From: Bacillota bacterium
GTDB lineage: Bacteria; Bacillota; Clostridia; Christensenellales; UMGS416
Length of the DNA stretch: 7,293 nt
Assembly: GCA_023422005.1 (NCBI GenBank)
Contig: JAEZSC010000125.1
Location: 1-7,293 of the forward strand
Reading direction: 5' to 3'
Made by a program: the position numbers and the translations under genes. Under the pieces are notes generated by a model. That model was not told the DNA's origin. It ran no database searches and was given only the letters and a program-made list of their open reading frames with translations. Positions within the stretch are counted from its first letter, which is position 1. Each line of letters begins with the position of its first letter. Of this stretch, positions 5,700 to 7,293 are shown piece after piece.

Positions 5700-6980
5700 T
5701 TATCGGAACTCCAACCCCTTGGTCAGCTCCACGACCATGTGCCCGTCCTGGAAGGAGCGCACCTTCGTGCCCAGGATGTCCAAACCCTCGATCGTTATAT
5801 TCTCAATCAGATGCCCCGCCTCGTAGCCCCGCAGTATGGATACCGGAAATGGGCCGTCGGTAACCCTGACATTTTTAATTATGATATTGTCAACGATCCC
5901 GCGGGTTTTATCCTTGGAATAACGGGAGTCCAGAATTTTGAAATCGATCAGCTTCTCATCGGCGCACTCCACGCGGATGTCCTCATACAGCACATCGTGG
6001 ATGCGGGCACGGTCGCCGTTGTGTATCGTAAGCACGCCGCCGGATTGCCAGCCCTCGCGCTCGCAATGCACGACGTCGATATCGCGGAAGACGATATGAT
6101 GGATCTCCTCGCAGCGGGTTTCATAACCGATCTCCATGGCATTGCCCCATTCGTCGTTCCAGAACACGCAGCGCTCCACGAGAACGTCGCTTACGTCCCG
6201 CTCGCCGAAGGGGAACTGGTAATCCACGGCCTTGACCGCCACGCAGTCATCCTTCACGCGGATGAAGCAGTCCTGCACCGACACATCCCTGCTGCCTACG
6301 ATATCGATGCCGTCGCCGGTTCCGTCATGACCCATGATGTTCACATGGCGGATCACTACGCCCTGGCAGGCCACAGGCACCACGTGCCACGTGGGGCAAT
6401 TGACGACGGTTATCCCCTCGATCAACACGTTTTGGCAGCGGGAAGGCAGTATGGCGTGTTTCTTTTTACCCTCGCCGGGCTGGGCTGCGTCCAGCACTCC
6501 CCGGCCAATGATGCGGATGTTCTCCTGACCGTCGGCATGGATGCACCCGCGCACCCACGCGCCCGGAGCCAGATACACCGTCTGGCCGGATTCGGGTGTG
6601 ATGACGCCGGCCTCGTGCAGGCCTGGGCCAAAGCAGAGGGCCCCGGCCGGAGGCTGCTCCGGCAACGGTGGGCTGCACAGCAGGAACAACGGGCTCTTGA
6701 GGTCGCCATCCAGCTCCAGCGTGACCTTACAGGGCAGGTCCAGTGCGAAGGACAGCCGGCCATTGTTGCGGAACGCCGGGCAGATGCCCAGACGGCCGGG
6801 CCGCACCCGCACGGCGTGGTAGGGCCGTAGGCATTCCACCTCCACCTGCGCCGTGCCCTGACCGCAGAACAGCGCGAAGTGATAGCTGGGCGCGCCGTGC
6901 ACGTCCACCTCCTGGCCGTCCACATACACCCGGTAGAGTTGTGACGGCTGTATGTCCGGAAGCCTGTCGATCTGAATCAT
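5700..6980 (-). CDS. GH28-like right-handed beta-helix protein, probably an intracellular glycosidase
   Basis: This 426-residue protein has two parts: an N-terminal beta-rich domain (about 1-110, including LELDGDLKSPLFLL) and a right-handed beta-helix (about 130-420) with repeated I/V-rich rungs such as NVLIEGITVVNCPTWHV. The GH28 (polygalacturonase) signature is partly present: GTGDGID (220-226) stands for NTDGID and KDDCVAVK (243-250) is the catalytic DD motif; D223 and D244 are 21 apart, as in fungal polygalacturonases. The GHG motif reads GNA (279-281) and RIK appears as LTI (317-319), followed by HNGD (319-322). No signal peptide is present, so it should act in the cytoplasm on imported sugars. 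GGGGAGAG (6987-6994) is six bases before ATG 6980, deciding that start over one at 7028. It follows the transporter gene by 14 bases. The substrate is unknown; annotation as polygalacturonase would overstate the case. Confidence 0.85.
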   Translation of the reverse strand: MIQIDRLPDIQPSQLYRVYVDGQEVDVHGAPSYHFALFCGQGTAQVEVECLRPYHAVRVRPGRLGICPAFRNNGRLSFALDLPCKVTLELDGDLKSPLFLLCSPPLPEQPPAGALCFGPGLHEAGVITPESGQTVYLAPGAWVRGCIHADGQENIRIIGRGVLDAAQPGEGKKKHAILPSRCQNVLIEGITVVNCPTWHVVPVACQGVVIRHVNIMGHDGTGDGIDIVGSRDVSVQDCFIRVKDDCVAVKAVDYQFPFGERDVSDVLVERCVFWNDEWGNAMEIGYETRCEEIHHIVFRDIDVVHCEREGWQSGGVLTIHNGDRARIHDVLYEDIRVECADEKLIDFKILDSRYSKDKTRGIVDNIIIKNVRVTDGPFPVSILRGYEAGHLIENITIEGLDILGTKVRSFQDGHMVVELTKGLEFR

Positions 6981-6994
6981 GTTCAGCTCTCCCC

Positions 6995-7293
6995 TTATGA
7001 TTCGCTTGAGTAATTGCGCTTGAGCCACCGGTGGATGAAGGCCATGACGACCGCCGCGACCAGTATGGCCGCGCCGGTCACCAGAACCAGCAGCTGCTTG
7101 TTGCCGAAGGGTATACCCAAAACATGGGTGCTCAACTGGCCGGTGCGCAGGATCAGCTGCTGGCCGAGTATCGTGCCCAGCATGGCCGCCACCATGTTCA
7201 CCGTGTTATAAAAACTCAGATAGTTGCTTTGGTTGGCCTCGGGGATGAACTTGTAGGGGATCAGCGACGCCACCTGCGTGATGCCGGCGCTGG
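6995..7293 (-). CDS. MFS-type transporter, C-terminal part (cut by the window edge)
   Basis: Only the last 98 codons are visible; the gene continues beyond the window's right edge. The reading frame is open through the edge, so the GTG at 7273 is an internal valine, not a start. The segment SAGITQVASLIPYKFIPEAN is followed by two hydrophobic helices, one around NTVNMVAAMLGTILGQQLI and one around LLVLVTGAAILVAAVVMAF, and ends in a short basic tail (HRWLKRNYSSES). This fits the last two membrane segments of a major facilitator or related sugar-cation symporter. The stop is 14 bases before the GH28-like start, so the two form an operon and the substrate is probably a sugar or oligosaccharide cleaved by that enzyme (inference). 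Subfamily assignment is not possible from this part. Confidence 0.75.
   Translation of the reverse strand, partial: SAGITQVASLIPYKFIPEANQSNYLSFYNTVNMVAAMLGTILGQQLILRTGQLSTHVLGIPFGNKQLLVLVTGAAILVAAVVMAFIHRWLKRNYSSES

Noticed and set aside
5739..6830. 363-residue plus-strand frame opposite the GH28-like gene
   Set aside because: The minus strand has a coherent beta-helix protein with a good ribosome binding site; the plus frame has no domain and runs over its catalytic region.
7271..7273. GTG 7273 as the start of the transporter gene
   Set aside because: The frame stays open to the window edge and the upstream codons encode fitting residues (SAGITQ), so this is an internal valine.

Overview
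This GC-rich window most likely comes from the chromosome of an anaerobic Gram-positive bacterium of the Clostridia. This is inferred from strong AGGAGG-type ribosome binding sites, a Firmicutes-style Xre helix-turn-helix protein, a lipoprotein with a FtrD-like (DUF2318) domain, an HxlR regulator and a compact copA-copZ pair. Genus cannot be told from the sequence. There is no sign of phage, transposase, CRISPR, tRNA or rRNA.

Layout, left to right. (1) 57-1229 (+): an Xre-type DNA-binding protein whose C-terminal two thirds is a tandem array of about nine 28-residue helical repeats. (2) 1230-1577: no convincing gene. It holds several hairpins ending in a good intrinsic terminator (1439-1470), then a probable promoter. 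(3) 1578-2289 (+): a 39-residue one-helix membrane protein followed by a lipoprotein with the CxxC...CxxC...GGCNP signature of the FtrD-like family, probably one transcription unit. (4) A 20-21 bp perfect hairpin (2301-2345) lies between this unit and the convergent hxlR-type gene (2341-2706, -). (5) 2707-2859: divergent control region with a perfect 8+8 bp inverted repeat beside the hxlR-type gene. (6) 2860-5599 (+): copA, a Cu(I)-exporting P1B ATPase with two metal-binding domains, and copZ, its small chaperone. (7) A hairpin for each strand at 5610-5691. (8) 5700-7293 (-): an intracellular GH28-like beta-helix protein, 14 nt downstream of a truncated MFS-type transporter gene; together they look like a sugar uptake and breakdown unit.

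The central part reads as a metal and redox island: CopZ delivers Cu(I) to CopA for export, and the divergent HxlR protein carries an N-terminal CxCx4C cluster that could sense thiol stress or metal. No CsoR or CopY gene lies in the window. The FtrD-like lipoprotein may act in metal or electron handling at the outer face of the membrane.

The points most worth a second look are the Xre-repeat protein, the small HWHC membrane peptide paired with the FtrD-like lipoprotein, the HxlR-copA arrangement, the hairpin-rich segment 1264-1470, and the GH28-like protein that keeps the catalytic aspartates but has lost the His, Arg and Lys of classical polygalacturonases.
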